Assembly (NCBI GenBank): GCA_900551625.1
Contig: URWZ01000074.1
Coordinates: forward strand, 1 to 7,401
Source: an uncultured Collinsella sp.
Lineage (GTDB): Bacteria > Actinomycetota > Coriobacteriia > Coriobacteriales > Coriobacteriaceae
DNA length: 7,401 nucleotides
Reading direction: 5' to 3'
A model generated the notes under the pieces. That model saw nothing but the letters and a program-made list of their open reading frames with translations. It did no database searches and was not told the origin of the DNA. Below, in pieces: positions 5,641 to 7,401 of the stretch. Position numbers and translations under genes: made by a program. Every line of letters begins with the position of its first letter. Within the stretch, counting starts at the first letter, position 1.

Positions 5641-7364
5641 ATGTCCAATGCACCCACGCACTCTGTCCACAGCGCAATCACAGCAGGATCGCTGCTCCTA
5701 GTCCTCGTTTTACTTTTAGGCTGCATGACACCGGATGCCGCGCTCGCCGTCGACGGTTACGAATCACTCGGATTCCGCACTATCAGCAATGAATGCGGTC
5801 CTTTTGGAGTTGGTAAATACGAGGCGCAGGATTCTTCGATTGCCTATTGCATGAACCAGGACCGATTTGGCCCCAGCACACCGGGCGGACCCTGGCTCAC
5901 CTACAATCAGGGCTGGGTATGGCTCGAAGACGAATTCGCGGCCATCATCTGCCATGGCTACCCCACCGCCACATCCTTTGCCGGGCATAACCTGTCCCCC
6001 GATCGAGCACGCGCCGCAACCCAACTTGCCGTCTGGATGCTCAACGGCACCACCCATACCGACGGATCATTCTCATATACAACCGCCCAGGGCGTCACAA
6101 AGAGCGGAAACTTTTCCGGCGACAATGAGGTCGTTGCCGCAGCGCGCTGGCTCCACGACAGCGCCAAGTCGGGAAGCATTAAAGCCGCACCGCATCGCGC
6201 GCGGCGCTATTTGGGAACTGTGTCGGGCGGCAGCAAGCGTCAAGACATGCTCTACGTGCTCCCGGCCGTCTCCGCATCCTTCCAAAAACAGTCAGCCAAC
6301 GCCGCCATCACGAGCGAAAACGATACCTACAGGCTCGACGGAGCGAGGTTCGACATCTATGAGAGCGCCGGCGACAAGCGAGTCGGCAGCATCCAGATGG
6401 ACAGCAGCGGTCGCGCACAGGCGACACTTTTGCCCAATACGGCATATTATCTAGTCGAAACCAAAGCTCCAGCGGGTTATATCCCCAGGAGTGACCGCAT
6501 CGCCTTTTCCACCGGCAATGACGGCGGAAATGTCGTCATCGATGAGCAGCCCGGTACCATTACCCTGCGCATCGCAAAGGTCGATGCCGCGACAGGGGCA
6601 GGTCCTCAAGTCGGTGCGTCACTTGCCGGTGCTGAGTTCACCTGCGTCTCACAGTCTACCCCGGGCTGGTCGCACACCCTCACAACGGATGAGGACGGCC
6701 GGGCAACACTTACCGACATCCCCCTGGGCACCTTTAGCATCTATGAGTCGAGAGCTCCCGAGGGTTATCTGCCCTCCAATGAAACCTGGAGCTATACCAT
6801 CGGTGCCGACCAGCTCGGAGACGCGGGCGTCGTTGAGCTCGAGCGCCGCATCCCCAACATCCCCATCGCTTTTGACCTCGAGATTTCAAAGTTCAAGGAC
6901 TGCGGTAATAGTGACGAATCTGGTGTAGAGCAGCCGGCGGAAGGCGTGGTCTTTGAAGTGGCAAGCAACACTTCGCAGCAGGTTGTTGGAACGTTGACCA
7001 CCAATATCTACGGCTTCGCATCGACCAAAGACCAGGCCGGAGCATGGTTTGGCGCAGGAGAGCGCCCCGATGGCGTCAGCGGAACCATACCGTATGACCG
7101 TGCCGGCTACACCATTCGTGAGGTTGTCGACACTGTGCCCGACGGCTTTAAGCAGGCAGGGGAATGGACTATCACAGCAGAGCAGATCACGGACGGCGCA
7201 GAGCTTCAGTACATCGTAGACAACCACGCCCTGTCGACACATCTTCAAATCGTGAAGCGCGATGCTCAGACCGGCAACGCCGTACCACGCGCTGGGTTCA
7301 CCTTTCAGCTGCTCAATGGCGACCGTGAGCCCATCTCGCAAACATCCTGGCATCCCGCCCATAC
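5641..7364 (+). CDS. Secreted thioester-domain adhesin with Cna-B/SpaA-like repeats (3' end missing)
   Basis: A surface protein likely to bind host molecules covalently. The 575 recoverable residues start with a signal peptide (cut predicted after ALA, residue 36), then a thioester domain of the TQxA type (about 40-205). Its Cys70 (AYCMNQ) and Gln128 (TQLAVW) should form the internal thioester that reacts with a target amine. Three Cna-B/SpaA-like domains follow (about 212-304, 306-410, 411-530), with a fourth beginning at about 535. Each shows the GA-F or equivalent start and a glutamate strand: VETKAPAGY (Glu273), YESRAPEGY (Glu369), IREVVDTVPDGF (Glu494). Likely isopeptide Lys/Asn pairs are Lys313/Asn406 and Lys417/Asn528; the first domain's pair is unclear. 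The ATG is secure: AAGGAG lies five bases upstream and an in-frame TAA at 5629-5631 excludes an earlier start. No sorting signal is seen because the contig ends; an LPxTG-type anchor is expected by analogy. Confidence 0.9.
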
Positions 7365-7401
7365 CTGTCTCTTATACACATCTCCGAGCCCACGAGACGC
7401 T
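7365..7401 (+). other. Untrimmed Illumina Nextera adapter (assembly artefact)
   Basis: Positions 7365-7383 are CTGTCTCTTATACACATCT, the 19-base Tn5 mosaic end. Positions 7384-7398 are CCGAGCCCACGAGAC, the rest of the Nextera read-2 adapter. The final GCT at 7399-7401 probably begins an i7 index. This is library DNA, not genome, and the amino acids read across it are not real. Confidence 0.98.

Noticed and set aside
5867..6454. A 195-codon plus-strand frame inside the adhesin region
   Set aside because: Pro/Ser/Arg-rich composition is typical of a shifted frame, and the adhesin frame carries the thioester motifs and signal peptide.
6886..7362. A 158-codon minus-strand frame
   Set aside because: It is antisense to the Cna-B-like domains and without a ribosome binding site or known motif.

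Overview
The window looks like chromosomal DNA of a gut actinobacterium of the class Coriobacteriia, most likely Collinsella or a close relative. The basis is moderately high G+C, a purB of recognisable type, twin-arginine and lipobox signals of Gram-positive style, a membrane GGDEF enzyme with a substrate-binding-protein partner, and a large secreted adhesin with thioester and Cna-B-like domains. The genus is an impression from remembered protein sequences, not a database result.

Layout. Positions 1-3630 carry four minus-strand genes in two tightly packed pairs. The left pair is a Tat-exported lipoprotein (cut by the left edge) whose start codon overlaps the stop of a small four-cysteine TSCPD-domain protein (TAATG junction). 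The second pair is a membrane-anchored family-3 solute-binding protein whose stop overlaps the start of a Cache-like/PAS-like/GGDEF diguanylate cyclase (ATGA junction). No permease or ATPase accompanies the binding protein, so the pair reads more naturally as a two-gene sensor than as a transporter. A rho-independent terminator at 3552-3584 separates this pair from purB (adenylosuccinate lyase, 3628-4974, minus strand).

The non-coding region 4975-5640 holds a dense cluster of small perfect hairpins (5072-5180), a plus-strand fragment identical to a tRNA T-arm (5198-5213), a strong minus-strand terminator (5226-5256), an intact minus-strand tRNA-Gly(CCC) with encoded CCA (5269-5343) and its likely promoter (5357-5386). 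It ends in a plus-strand leader with a 7-bp G+C-rich hairpin just before a good ribosome binding site.

From 5641 a large plus-strand surface-protein gene runs off the right end. It has a signal peptide, a thioester (TQxA-type) adhesin domain with both bond-forming residues (Cys70 and Gln128), then three complete Cna-B/SpaA-like domains and the start of a fourth. Its sequence stops being biological at about 7364: positions 7365-7398 are the Tn5 mosaic end and the Illumina Nextera read-2 adapter, and the last three bases are probably the start of an index. The contig therefore ends in untrimmed adapter, and the C terminus seen there is an artefact.

The genes do not form one pathway. The window joins purine biosynthesis, a probable c-di-GMP sensing module, a small envelope-protein operon and a host-binding surface protein. 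The least explained parts are the hairpin cluster with its T-arm fragment, the binding-protein/cyclase pair and the TSCPD/Tat lipoprotein pair.
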